From Candidatus Brevibacterium intestinavium (GTDB taxonomy: Bacteria; Actinomycetota; Actinomycetes; Actinomycetales; Brevibacteriaceae), in contig DWZN01000115.1 of assembly GCA_019117545.1 (NCBI GenBank), forward strand, positions 1 through 33,946: 33,946 bases of DNA, read 5' to 3'. The translations under genes and the position numbers were made by a program. Under the pieces are notes generated by a model, which worked only from the letters and a program-made list of their open reading frames with translations, ran no database searches and was not told where the DNA came from. Of this stretch, positions 19,597 through 27,382 are shown one piece after another. Numbering within the stretch: the first letter of the stretch is position 1; the number at the start of each line of letters is the position of its first letter.

Positions 19597-20658
19597 TCAG
19601 CGGGCCTTGGCGGCCGCCTGGAACACCACCCGGTCGCGGCCGATGACGACCTCGGTGTCGCCCGGCAGCGACAGCCGACCGCGACTGCGACTGCGGATGA
19701 GACCGGCGAGTTCGGCGACTCTGGGCGCGCCCAGATTCTGTGCGGGCACACCGAGGGAGAGCACCCAGTCGCGCAGCACCCTGCTCAGGATCGCGTCCTC
19801 GAGCTCGGCGAAATCGTCGACCGGCACTGAGGCGAGCCCCCGGAGGTGAGCGCTGACCTGCCCGGCGCGGGCGTCGAGGAAGTCGGCATCGGCCCGACAC
19901 AGATCAGCGGTGCGAGCGAGATTCGCCGCGACCGGCTGACCGAGTTCGGTCTCGAGGCCGGCGAGCAGTCGGCGCGTGCGCACCCGGGCGTAGGCGGTGT
20001 CGTCGTTCATCGGATCGTGCCAGACCTCGATGTCCTGTGCCCGACAGGCCGCCTCGGTCTGCTCCCGGTCGAGGCCGAGCAGGGGCCGCAGCAGCCTGCC
20101 GGTGCGCATGCTCATACCGGCCAGGGACCGGGTGCCCGAACCGCGCATGAGGCCGAGCAGAACGGTCTCGGCCTGGTCGCTGCGGGTGTGGGCGGTCAGG
20201 ATCCAGTCGGCTCCCGCCCTCGTCCGCGCGGTCTCGAGGGCGGTGTAGCGGGCATTTCGGGCCGCGGCTTCGAGCCCCTCGTCGGATTCGCTGATGTCGA
20301 CGGGGACGACCTCGGCGGGCATGCCCCAGGAGTCGGCGGTGGCGGCGACTCGGTGGGCCACCTCGGCGGTCTCCGCCTGGAGTCCGTGGTCGACGGAGAC
20401 GGCCCTGGCCCGGATCTCACCGCGACGGTGGAGGAAGGCGCAGGCGTGGAGCAGCGCCATCGAATCCGCTCCCCCGGACACGGCGACGATCAGCCCGGGC
20501 ACGGCGGAGTCCGGCGCCCCGCCCGCGGCGTTCGCCCCGCCCGCGGCACCGGCAGGGGATTCGGGTGCGGCGGCGAGGCAGTCCCTCACGGCCCTGCGGA
20601 CGGCTGCGCTGGCGGGGTCGAGGGTCGGGCGCCGCCTCGGCGGGGTGTGGTCAACCAT
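19597..20658 (-). CDS. tilS: tRNA(Ile)-lysidine synthase
   Basis: An ATP-pyrophosphatase that converts C34 of the minor tRNA-Ile to lysidine, switching its decoding from AUG to AUA. 353 residues. The PP-loop SGGADS is at 61-66, followed by SVDHGLQ, EAAARNARYTAL, LTAHTRSDQAETVLLGLMRGSG, LLRPLLGLDREQTEA and WHDPMNDDTAYARVRTR, all typical of TilS. A Gly/Ala-rich segment (about 35-53) precedes the core. I chose the ATG at 20658, which overlaps the stop of the metalloprotease gene by 8 nt. The open frame continues upstream but reads into that gene. It forms an operon with the DUF2342 protein and the carboxypeptidase, as in mycobacteria. Confidence 0.96.
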   Translation of the reverse strand: MVDHTPPRRRPTLDPASAAVRRAVRDCLAAAPESPAGAAGGANAAGGAPDSAVPGLIVAVSGGADSMALLHACAFLHRRGEIRARAVSVDHGLQAETAEVAHRVAATADSWGMPAEVVPVDISESDEGLEAAARNARYTALETARTRAGADWILTAHTRSDQAETVLLGLMRGSGTRSLAGMSMRTGRLLRPLLGLDREQTEAACRAQDIEVWHDPMNDDTAYARVRTRRLLAGLETELGQPVAANLARTADLCRADADFLDARAGQVSAHLRGLASVPVDDFAELEDAILSRVLRDWVLSLGVPAQNLGAPRVAELAGLIRSRSRGRLSLPGDTEVVIGRDRVVFQAAAKAR

Positions 20659-21667
20659 GGACGCGATCGAGCCAGAGCTCGGGTTCGTGGATCTCTGCGG
20701 TGCTCGGCAGGTTGGCCGGTTCGTCGTAGACGCGGGAGAAGCCCTTCTGCCCGACCTCGCGGCGGACGGCGCGGACGAACTTCGCTCCGTCACGATACTG
20801 GGCGAGTTTGAGGTCCATCCCCAGCAGGTTCGACAGGAAGCCGCCCTGACCGGCGTCCCGGCGGGCCTCGAACTTCCTGCGCAGCCGGCGCACGCTCGGG
20901 ATCACCCCGGCGCCGACCTCGTCCATGACGACATCGGCATGTCCTTCGAGCAGGGACAGGATCGCGGTCGCCTCGTCCAGTGCCGCCCGCATCTCCTCGT
21001 CGCGGATGAGGTCGACGAGGCTGGCCTCGCCCTTGAGGATGCGCCCGACCGTGGCGAAGAGATCGACGATGCCACCGACCCCGGGCATTCTGACGCGGGT
21101 CGATACGACGCCCGAGAGCAGTGAGCGCATGTGCTCGCGCAGCCACGGCGCGGTGGCGAACTGCACCTGGTGGGTGGCTTCGTGGAGGGCCACCCACATG
21201 CGGAAATCGCGCGCGTCGACGTTCATGGCCTCCTCGGCGATGAGCACCGCCGGAGCCACGAACATCAGACGCCCGGCCTCCTCGGCGAAGGGGTCGAACT
21301 GGCCGAGCACCCGGGTCGACAGCAGCGACAGCACCCCGGCGACCTCGACCGCGGCGCCCTTGGCGGTGGCCGGTGTCACGGGTGCCGGCAGGGCCGCCTC
21401 GTCGACCATGCCGTTGACGGACTGGGCGTTGGCCTTGACCCAGCCGACCTGGTCGAGCACGAGCACGGTCCCGGCGGCCAGGCGGGCCCGCACGTCATCG
21501 GCGTGGGCGGGTGCGAGTAGGAAGGAATCGAGCACGAGGTCCTGCGCGGTCAGGGCGTTGTCCTTCATCCCGGCCACGAGCGCTTCGAGCTCGCCGAGGT
21601 CGGGGACCTTCGCGGCGGAGACGAGCTCACGGGCGGTGCGGGCGGCGAATCTCTCATCGACGATCAT
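20651..21667 (-). CDS. Zinc-dependent metalloprotease-like protein (DUF2342 family)
   Basis: 338 residues. The central HEATH (162-166) is a gluzincin-type HExxH, with a downstream EGHADVVMD (241-249) that would supply the third zinc ligand Glu241. Family patterns ALHEATHQVQF, PWLREHM and LLEGHADVVMDEVG are clear. The family is found next to tilS and dacB across actinobacteria (Rv3626c in M. tuberculosis). Some members are labelled F420-biosynthesis-associated, but nothing else here relates to F420. The ATG at 21667 overlaps the carboxypeptidase stop (ATGA), and I prefer it to a TTG 12 nt upstream. There is no signal peptide, so it is presumably cytosolic. The substrate is unknown. Confidence 0.92.
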   Translation of the reverse strand: MIVDERFAARTARELVSAAKVPDLGELEALVAGMKDNALTAQDLVLDSFLLAPAHADDVRARLAAGTVLVLDQVGWVKANAQSVNGMVDEAALPAPVTPATAKGAAVEVAGVLSLLSTRVLGQFDPFAEEAGRLMFVAPAVLIAEEAMNVDARDFRMWVALHEATHQVQFATAPWLREHMRSLLSGVVSTRVRMPGVGGIVDLFATVGRILKGEASLVDLIRDEEMRAALDEATAILSLLEGHADVVMDEVGAGVIPSVRRLRRKFEARRDAGQGGFLSNLLGMDLKLAQYRDGAKFVRAVRREVGQKGFSRVYDEPANLPSTAEIHEPELWLDRVHG

Positions 21668-23214
21668 CGGCAGCCGCAATTCGCGAGTGCGGTGACGATG
21701 TCGTCCACGGTCTTCCTGGCTTCCAATATCTTGTCCTTGTCCACGTTGTCGATCTGGATGGAGAACACGAGGTAGCGTCCGTCCGCGTCGAGCACGCCTC
21801 CGGCCAGGGAGGTCACGGTCGACAGTGTTCCGGTCTTCGCATGCACCACTCCCGTGGCGTTGCGCTCCTCGACGAACCTTTCCGTCAAGGTACCCGTCAG
21901 GCCGCCGACCGGGAAGTGGCTGATGAGGCCGGCGAGCGAGTCATCGGCGTCGACGGAGGCCTGGAGGACGGTTGTGAGGTCGTGCGGGGCGATCCGATTG
22001 TCATAGGACAGTCCCGAGGTGTCGACGAGTTCGGTGCGGCCGAGATCGATCGAGTCCTCGAGGACCGAGAGCACCGCCCGAGGCCCGTTCTCGAGGCTGC
22101 CGTCCTCCCCCTGGGCGATCGCGACCTCGTTGCCGAGCATCTCGGCGACGACATTGTCGCTGTGCACCAGCGCGTACTCGACGATCTCGGAGATCGTCGC
22201 CGATTCCACTCGCGCGACCTCCTCGGTGTTGTCGGTCGAGGCGCCGTCGGTTGCGGTGCCGTCGGCGGAGTCCCCGGAAGAGGCGGCTTCGTCGTCTTCC
22301 GCCCGTGTGACGGTGATTCCGGTCTTCTTCAGCTCCTTCTCGAACGCGGTGAGCGCATCGGCGGCGGGGTGCTCGCTGCGAGCCCGCCACTGCTCGTCCT
22401 TCGATCCGATGTAGCCGGTGTCGACCATCAGCGGCTGGATCGGGGTGATCACGCCCTTGGCGATATCGGATCTCTCCCAGCCGGAGTCGAAGTCCTCACC
22501 GGTGTACCGGCTCGTGTCCAGGGCCAGACTCACCTCGGTGACGTTGTCGTCCTCGAGTGCCTGGGCGGTGTCCTCGGCCAGGGTGCGCAGTCCGCCGTGG
22601 CCGTTGACCGAGCCGGGATCGGAGTCGCCGGACGAAAGCAGCACGTCCCCTCCCCCGTTCAGGGTCACGGTCTTCGTCTGCGGATCGAAGCTCGTCGTCG
22701 TCGCCAGCCGCTGCTGCCCGCCGATGGACTTCAGCGCCGCGGCCGCGGTGAGCACCTTCGTCACCGAGGCGGGCGTGCGCGGTTTCGTTTCGCTCTTGGC
22801 GTAGAGGACATCATCGCTCAGACCGTCGCGGACTTCGAGGCCGAAGCCCTTGACGTCGGATTCCTTGAGGATGGCGTCGATCTTCTCCGGGATCTTCGTC
22901 GGCACAGGAGCGGAGTCATCCACCGCCGAGGAGGGCGCGGGCACCTCTGTGCCCCGGGCCTGCGGGGTCGGCACGGCCTCGACCTCGATCGGCGGATCCG
23001 TGGTGAGGAATCCGGGGAGTTCGGGCACGAGGTCATAGGCGTCGACGACCGCATAGCCGGCGAGGACGAGGGCCAGGGCTCCGGCGGTGATGCCGCCACC
23101 GATCCTCCTTCGGCGACGTCGCTTCGCCGCGGTCCGATCTGAGCGCTCGGATCCGGACTCCGGCGGGTTCGGTGTCGCCGACTCATCGGGGCTGTCGTTC
23201 AAACGCGCTCTCAT
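21664..23214 (-). CDS. dacB: D-alanyl-D-alanine carboxypeptidase/endopeptidase, PBP4 (DacB) family
   Basis: A serine peptidase trimming the peptidoglycan stem peptide outside the membrane. 516 residues from the ATG at 23214. The order is a cytoplasmic acidic/basic tail ending in six arginines (32-37), one transmembrane anchor (about 38-58), a Pro-rich spacer (about 65-107), then the catalytic domain. All three penicillin-binding motifs are present: SVTK (150-153, SxxK), SDN in VHSDNVVAEML, and KTG in HAKTGTLSTVT. A Ser/Asp/Thr-rich insert (SSGDSADGTATDGASTDN) interrupts the domain before the SDN motif. An ATG at 23271 is also in frame, but it lies upstream of the likely transcription start. 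The gene is divergent from ppa with overlapping promoter elements. Confidence 0.93.
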   Translation of the reverse strand: MRARLNDSPDESATPNPPESGSERSDRTAAKRRRRRRIGGGITAGALALVLAGYAVVDAYDLVPELPGFLTTDPPIEVEAVPTPQARGTEVPAPSSAVDDSAPVPTKIPEKIDAILKESDVKGFGLEVRDGLSDDVLYAKSETKPRTPASVTKVLTAAAALKSIGGQQRLATTTSFDPQTKTVTLNGGGDVLLSSGDSDPGSVNGHGGLRTLAEDTAQALEDDNVTEVSLALDTSRYTGEDFDSGWERSDIAKGVITPIQPLMVDTGYIGSKDEQWRARSEHPAADALTAFEKELKKTGITVTRAEDDEAASSGDSADGTATDGASTDNTEEVARVESATISEIVEYALVHSDNVVAEMLGNEVAIAQGEDGSLENGPRAVLSVLEDSIDLGRTELVDTSGLSYDNRIAPHDLTTVLQASVDADDSLAGLISHFPVGGLTGTLTERFVEERNATGVVHAKTGTLSTVTSLAGGVLDADGRYLVFSIQIDNVDKDKILEARKTVDDIVTALANCGCR

Positions 23215-23219
23215 TCCTC

Positions 23220-23240
23220 GACGACCGGGGTGCGGTCGTC
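23220..23240 (-). other. Hairpin in the dacB leader
   Basis: GACGACCG, 5 nt, CGGTCGTC: a perfect 8-bp stem that ends 5 nt before the chosen dacB start at 23214. A GAGGA lies between stem and ATG but too close to the ATG to be a normal ribosome site. The structure could modulate translation or act as an operator. Confidence 0.4.
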
Positions 23241-23272
23241 GTCGGTGGACGGTGACGGGGACTTGTACCATC

Positions 23273-23279
23273 TATTCTA
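23273..23279. promoter_or_regulatory. Overlapping back-to-back -10 elements of ppa and dacB
   Basis: The heptamer TATTCTA holds TATTCT on the plus strand (toward ppa, 30 nt before its ATG) and TAGAAT on the minus strand (toward dacB). Possible weak -35 elements with 15-nt spacers are GTGACG-like at 23252-23257 (plus) and TTCACG at 23300-23295 (minus). Two polymerases could not occupy these sites together. Confidence 0.45.
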
Positions 23280-23308
23280 GTTACGCACCCCTAACGTGAA
23301 GGAGCACT

Positions 23309-23797
23309 ATGGAACTGTTGGCCACGATCGAGATCCCGCGCGGGTCTCGCAACAAGTACGAGGTCGATCATGAGACCGGCCGAGTCAAGCTCGATCGCTA
23401 CCTCTACACCTCGATGCAGTACCCCGCCGATTACGGCTTCATCGAGCACACCCTCGGAAACGACGGTGACCCGCTCGACGTGCTCGTGCTCCTTCCCGAG
23501 CCGCTGTTCCCCGGTGTGCTCATCGACATCCGCCCCATCGGCATGTTCAAGATGGATGACGAGGCCGGCGGTGACGACAAGGTGCTCGCCGTACCCGCCG
23601 GAGACCCCCGCTGGGACGACGTCCAGGGCATCGCGGACGTCAACAAGTTCACGCTCGACTCGATCGAGCACTTCTTCAGCCGCTACAAGGACCTCGAACC
23701 CGGCAAGTACGTGAATGGTTCGAGTTGGGCAGACCGCGATGTCGCGGAGGCCGAGATCAGCGCCTCCATCGAACGCTTCAAGGCAGAGGGCCACTGA
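23309..23797 (+). CDS. ppa: Inorganic pyrophosphatase
   Basis: Soluble family I enzyme hydrolysing pyrophosphate to two phosphates, pulling biosynthetic reactions forward. 162 residues, typical for bacteria. It has the [14 protein letters not shown] substrate-binding start, the [11 protein letters not shown] strand, the metal-binding signature DGDPLD in [13 protein letters not shown], and a C-terminal KDLEPGKYV. All expected acidic ligands are present. GAAGGAG lies 4 nt before the ATG. It is divergent from dacB and followed by a strong terminator. Confidence 0.98.
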   Translation: MELLATIEIPRGSRNKYEVDHETGRVKLDRYLYTSMQYPADYGFIEHTLGNDGDPLDVLVLLPEPLFPGVLIDIRPIGMFKMDDEAGGDDKVLAVPAGDPRWDDVQGIADVNKFTLDSIEHFFSRYKDLEPGKYVNGSSWADRDVAEAEISASIERFKAEGH

Positions 23798-23825
23798 CCA
23801 GCTTCCCGCTCTTCATCTGATCCTC

Positions 23826-23855
23826 GACCGCCCGGACGATCCTGTCCGGGCGGTC
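23826..23855 (+). terminator. Rho-independent terminator of ppa
   Basis: GACCGCCCGGAC, loop GATCCT, GTCCGGGCGGTC: a perfect 12-bp GC-rich stem followed by TTTCGGTT. It starts 28 nt after the ppa stop codon. Confidence 0.92.
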
Positions 23856-23891
23856 TTTCGGTTCCCTGACCGTGATTTCCGTCACGATTCA

Positions 23892-23910
23892 TTAGGTGAG
23901 CCTAAGCGGA
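23892..23910. promoter_or_regulatory. Iron-box-like (DtxR/IdeR-type) site before the glyoxalase-like gene
   Basis: TTAGGTGAGCCTAAGCGGA matches 14 of 19 positions of the DtxR/IdeR consensus as I recall it (TTAGGTTAGGCTAACCTAA), with the left half nearly intact. It also contains the short inverted repeat TTAGG-TGAG-CCTAA (23892-23905). It ends 31 nt before the start codon at 23942, a position where a bound repressor would block the promoter. No DtxR gene is in the window. Confidence 0.4.
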
Positions 23911-23941
23911 AGTGTGAGCCAGGTTATGCGATTGTCGAGAC

Positions 23942-24583
23942 ATGAAACTCGATCATGTGTCATACGCCAGTGAACCTGACGGCTACCAGGCGACGGCCGA
24001 GCGGATCTCGGACAAGCTGGGAGTGGTTCCCTACGACGGCGGTGTGCATCCTCGATTCGGCACCAGAAATCTCATCTTCCCCCTAGCGAACGGCCACTAC
24101 CTCGAAGTCGTAGAAGCCTTGGAGCACCCGGCCGCTCTCTCGACCCCTTTCGGCCAAGCGGTTCGGGCCCGGTCCGAACTCGGAGGCGGCTGGATGGGCT
24201 GGTGCGTCTCGGTCGATGACCTCGCCGAAGTCGAGACCCGCCTCGAACGCAAGGCCGTCGACGGCAACCGCACACCGGAGTCCGGTCTGGAACTCAGATG
24301 GCTGCAGATCGGAGTCAAGGGGCTCATCGCCGATCCCCAGCTGCCGTTCTTCATCAAGTGGTCCGCCGATTCCTCCCAGCATCCCTCGACCTACAAGACC
24401 AACGGCGACGTGTTCATCGACACTCTGCAGATCGCCGGCGATCGCGACCGTCTGCGTGACTGGCTGGGAACTCAGGTGGCCAAGCCGATCCCGGAGATCC
24501 ACATCGACTGGTCCGCACCCCACGGGACGCCGGGCATCATGTCGGTGAGCTTCGAAACGAAGAACGGCCCCGTCGTCATCTGA
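23942..24583 (+). CDS. Glyoxalase-like (VOC superfamily) protein
   Basis: 213 residues. The N-terminal KLDHVSYASE starts a beta-alpha-beta vicinal-oxygen-chelate module, with GVHPRFGTRNLIFPLANGHYLEVVEALEHP carried over residues about 38-67 and WMGWCVSVDDL after it. The pattern H-P-R-F-G-T-x-N and Y-L-E-V-V matches the Glyoxalase_3-like family of unknown substrate. His5 and Glu61 (YLEVV) would be candidate metal ligands. It has no signal peptide. There is no clear ribosome-binding sequence, only a weak GAG 5 nt before the ATG. An iron-box-like site lies upstream and a long palindrome downstream. The reaction is unknown; ring-cleaving dioxygenase, isomerase or binding roles are all possible. 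Confidence 0.85.
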   Translation: MKLDHVSYASEPDGYQATAERISDKLGVVPYDGGVHPRFGTRNLIFPLANGHYLEVVEALEHPAALSTPFGQAVRARSELGGGWMGWCVSVDDLAEVETRLERKAVDGNRTPESGLELRWLQIGVKGLIADPQLPFFIKWSADSSQHPSTYKTNGDVFIDTLQIAGDRDRLRDWLGTQVAKPIPEIHIDWSAPHGTPGIMSVSFETKNGPVVI

Positions 24584-24652
24584 GACTCGCACTCACTGCT
24601 GCGCTGGAAGCTCAACGCAGCGCCGAGACAACGGCACAGCGCACAGAGATCA

Positions 24653-24724
24653 GTCGAAACAACGGTGGAGCGTCGGGGCCACGATGCACGCATAGTGGTC
24701 TCGGCGCTCCACCGTTGTTTCGGC
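24653..24724. terminator. 72-nt near-perfect palindrome between convergent genes, probable bidirectional terminator
   Basis: The left arm 24653-24682 pairs with the right arm 24695-24724 over 30 bp in RNA, with 18 consecutive Watson-Crick pairs (CGAAACAACGGTGGAGCG and its complement) and only G-U wobbles elsewhere. The 12-nt centre is itself nearly palindromic (ATGC-AC-GCAT). It lies 69 nt after the glyoxalase-like stop and 18 nt after the phoX stop on the other strand. There is no U-tract beyond the stem, as is common for actinobacterial hairpin terminators. A related 11-mer at 24619-24629 could pair with part of the right arm. Confidence 0.75.
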
Positions 24725-24741
24725 GCGGCTGCCTCGTGAGG

Positions 24742-27216
24742 TCAGTCGCCGGACGGCTCGTCGACAGCCGTCTCCCCGCTTTCGGCATCCGCGGCCTTCT
24801 TCCTGCGCAGATGAGCCGCGGTGGCCATGGCCCCGCCTGCGGCGAGCAGGCCGGCACCGCCGCCGAGGAGCGGCAAGGTGCTGTCCGTTCCGGTCCACGG
24901 CAGCTCACCGCCGTCGGAGCCGCCGGAAGCACCGCTGCCGCCGGAAGCATCGCTTCCGCCCGAGCTCGCATCGCCGCCAGCGCCCGACGCTGCGCCCGCG
25001 GCTGCAGCCTCCTTCGCCCCGTCCTGGGAACCGGCCGTCGAGCCGGTTGCATCGGCGTCGGCTTCCTTCCCGCTCGATTCCGCGTCCGCGCTCGCCCCGG
25101 TGCCATCGGCCGAATTGTCGTCGTCGGAACCGTTGCCGTCGGCGCCGTCAGCGTCGGCGTCCTTCGGCGGATCAGTCGGGTCCGGCTCCGATCCCCCATC
25201 GCCCTTGATCACCTGGACGACCGTCGGGCGCGGCAGTGCAGCCACTCCGCTCTCGACGTCGGTGTCGTCCACATAGTCGGGGAACTGCGAATGCTGATCG
25301 GACCATTCGCCGTCCTCGCCCGGATGTTGGACGGCGACGAACGCCGAATCGTACTCATCGTGCACCAGCGGTCCGCAGACCTCGGCCTCGCGCGGCACGG
25401 ACAGGAACTGTTCGACCCGTCCGCGCTGCTCGCCCTCGATCGTGACCTTGAACAGACCATCGCAGTACCCGATGCCGTCGGGAGCGCCGTCGGTGGAGAT
25501 CCACAGATTGCCGGCGGTGTCGAAGGCGACGTTGTCCGGGCACGAGATCGGTGAGACCTGGTCGGCGGGGAACCCTGAGAAGTACGTGGCGTCGCCTTGC
25601 TTCGGATCACCGCAGACGATGAGCAGCGTCCAGTCGAATTCGGTTCCTGTGTGGTCACCGGAGCGTTCGGTGATCTCGACGATGTGCCCATCGCGGTTCT
25701 CGGTGCGCGGGTTCGCCTCGTCGGCGACGGCCTTCCCATCAGGGCCGCGATCGGAATTGTTCGTGCAGGCGACGTAGATCCGGCCGTTGACCGGGTTCGG
25801 TTCGACGTCCTCGCACCGGTCCATCTTGGTGGGTCCGACCTTGTCCGCAGCCAGTCGGGTGTGGATGAGGACCTCCTCGACGGAGAATCCCGACACCTGC
25901 GACTGCCCGTCCTTGATCAGCGGCAGCCACTGGCCGGTGCCATCGAACTCGCCGTCGGAGGGCACGTCCCCGCTGCCGTCGATCTCCGACTTCGGGGAGT
26001 TGCCGGTGAACTTCGCGACGAAGAGGTCGCCTTCGGTCAGCAGGGTCCTGTTGTGCTCGCGGTCGCCCTCGACATAGGTGCCGGCGGACACGAACTTGTA
26101 GAGGTAGTCGAACTTCTCATCATCACCCATATAGGCCACGGCACGGCCCGAGTCGGAGATCGTGATGTTCGCACCCTCGTGCTTGAACCGGCCCATGTTC
26201 GTGTGCTTGACCGGAGTCGAGTCCGGATCCCAGGGATCGACCTCGACGATCCAGCCGAACCGGTTCGCCTCGTTGGCATACCCGGGCGCGTTCGTGTCGA
26301 ACCGGTCGAGATCGTTCTCCCAGCCATTGGCCGATTCCTCATTGCTCAGTCCGTAGCGTTTGTCCGCCGCCGAGGTGCCCTGTGCCTTGAAATAGGAGTT
26401 GAAGTTCTCCTCCCCGGACACCACAGTCCCCCACGGGGTGAGCCCGCCGGAGCAGTTGCCGAGCGTGCCCTGCACCCTGTCGCCGTTCGGATAGTCCTTC
26501 GTCCTCAGCAGGTCGGCCCCGGCCGCGGGTCCGGTGAATGCGTATTCGGTGTCGATGAGGAAGCGACGGTTATTCGCTCCATTGACGTCGACCTTCCACG
26601 TGGACTGCTCATCGGTGCGGGCGAGCTCGACCACGGTCAGTCCGTGTGCCTCGCGGCTGATCGCCCGCTGGTCTGCCTCGCTCATGTCGTCGGGATACAT
26701 GATGGCGTCGTTCGTGTACTCCTGGTTGGCGAACAGCACGGCCCGGTTCGAGTCATTGTTGTCGATCTGGATCGAGAGGTAGTCGTTGTTGTACCCGAAC
26801 TGCCGGCGTTGGGACTCCGGGCTCTGGTTGTCCGGGTCGAAGCGGGGCGCATCGGGGAACAGCGGGTCTCCCCACCGCACGATCGGGCGCCAGGAATAGC
26901 CTTCGGGGACGATGAACTCGTCGACGTCGTGGTGGACCGGATCGATGGCGGTGAAGTCGAGGCTTCCTGCGGTGGCGGCCGCGGCACTGCCAGCGGTCGG
27001 GCTCGGGGCGGTGGTCACCGCGATGGCCAGGGCTCCGGCGGCAGAGGCTCCGAGGACGGCACGGCGGCTGAGCTTGGCATCGACGATATCGCGGAAGTAC
27101 CCGTTCGAGGAGGTGTTGCACGTGGCCTTGAGGCAGGCGTTATCACATTTCAGGGCACAGGTGACTGGGCTGCGTTTGCCTCGCACATGGTTGGCCATCG
27201 GCAGGAAGCTTCTCAT
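24742..27216 (-). CDS. phoX: PhoX-type alkaline phosphatase, Tat-exported and LPXTG-anchored
   Basis: 824 residues. PhoX enzymes (DUF839) are Fe/Ca-dependent phosphatases releasing phosphate from organic esters outside the cell. A Cys-rich leader with Cys20, Cys24, Cys28 and Cys33 precedes the Tat motif LSRRAVLG (49-56) and a hydrophobic stretch ending near residue 80. The catalytic domain shows LGNCSGGLTPWGTVVSGEEN (the PhoX active-site Cys), GRFKHEGANI, DRCEDVEPNPVNGRIYVACT, and CPDNVAFDTAGNLWISTDG. A Gly/Ser/Asp linker (about 672-771) leads to LPWTG (772-776), a hydrophobic helix and RRKK, a sorting signal absent from classical PhoX. The start at 27216 has AGGAG 7 nt upstream; the frame extends further without a ribosome site. 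A PHO-box-like repeat lies 120-140 nt upstream. Confidence 0.92.
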   Translation of the reverse strand: MRSFLPMANHVRGKRSPVTCALKCDNACLKATCNTSSNGYFRDIVDAKLSRRAVLGASAAGALAIAVTTAPSPTAGSAAAATAGSLDFTAIDPVHHDVDEFIVPEGYSWRPIVRWGDPLFPDAPRFDPDNQSPESQRRQFGYNNDYLSIQIDNNDSNRAVLFANQEYTNDAIMYPDDMSEADQRAISREAHGLTVVELARTDEQSTWKVDVNGANNRRFLIDTEYAFTGPAAGADLLRTKDYPNGDRVQGTLGNCSGGLTPWGTVVSGEENFNSYFKAQGTSAADKRYGLSNEESANGWENDLDRFDTNAPGYANEANRFGWIVEVDPWDPDSTPVKHTNMGRFKHEGANITISDSGRAVAYMGDDEKFDYLYKFVSAGTYVEGDREHNRTLLTEGDLFVAKFTGNSPKSEIDGSGDVPSDGEFDGTGQWLPLIKDGQSQVSGFSVEEVLIHTRLAADKVGPTKMDRCEDVEPNPVNGRIYVACTNNSDRGPDGKAVADEANPRTENRDGHIVEITERSGDHTGTEFDWTLLIVCGDPKQGDATYFSGFPADQVSPISCPDNVAFDTAGNLWISTDGAPDGIGYCDGLFKVTIEGEQRGRVEQFLSVPREAEVCGPLVHDEYDSAFVAVQHPGEDGEWSDQHSQFPDYVDDTDVESGVAALPRPTVVQVIKGDGGSEPDPTDPPKDADADGADGNGSDDDNSADGTGASADAESSGKEADADATGSTAGSQDGAKEAAAAGAASGAGGDASSGGSDASGGSGASGGSDGGELPWTGTDSTLPLLGGGAGLLAAGGAMATAAHLRRKKAADAESGETAVDEPSGD

Positions 27217-27323
27217 CGGTGTTCTCCTCGGTTCGGGGTTTGGAACTGCCTCCCGACGCCCGTGACCTGGGAAGATCGGCACCGGAGGGCTCACTCGACC
27301 GAGCCTCCCACCATCAGCTGGCT

Positions 27324-27356
27324 CGTTTTCAACCCACCGATGAACGGAGAGTGAAC
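27324..27356 (-). promoter_or_regulatory. PHO-box-like direct repeats upstream of phoX
   Basis: On the minus strand GTTCACTCTCC and GTTCATCGGTG follow each other at exactly 11-bp spacing, then GGTTGAAAACG as a degenerate third unit. Streptomyces PhoP binds 11-bp direct repeats beginning G(G/T)TCA. The site lies about 120 nt before the phoX start. No convincing -10 element was identified downstream. Confidence 0.6.
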
Positions 27357-27382
27357 CCCACCCGATCCGTCCGGATCCCGGT

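Noticed and set aside
20651..21667. Coenzyme F420 link suggested by the DUF2342 family name
   Set aside because: No other F420 gene is visible, and the family is widespread next to tilS in actinobacteria.
25597..27354. Long plus-strand open frame opposite phoX, and similar ones opposite the RND, fol and ftsH genes
   Set aside because: They track the reverse complement of well-identified genes and have no family motifs or credible start signals.
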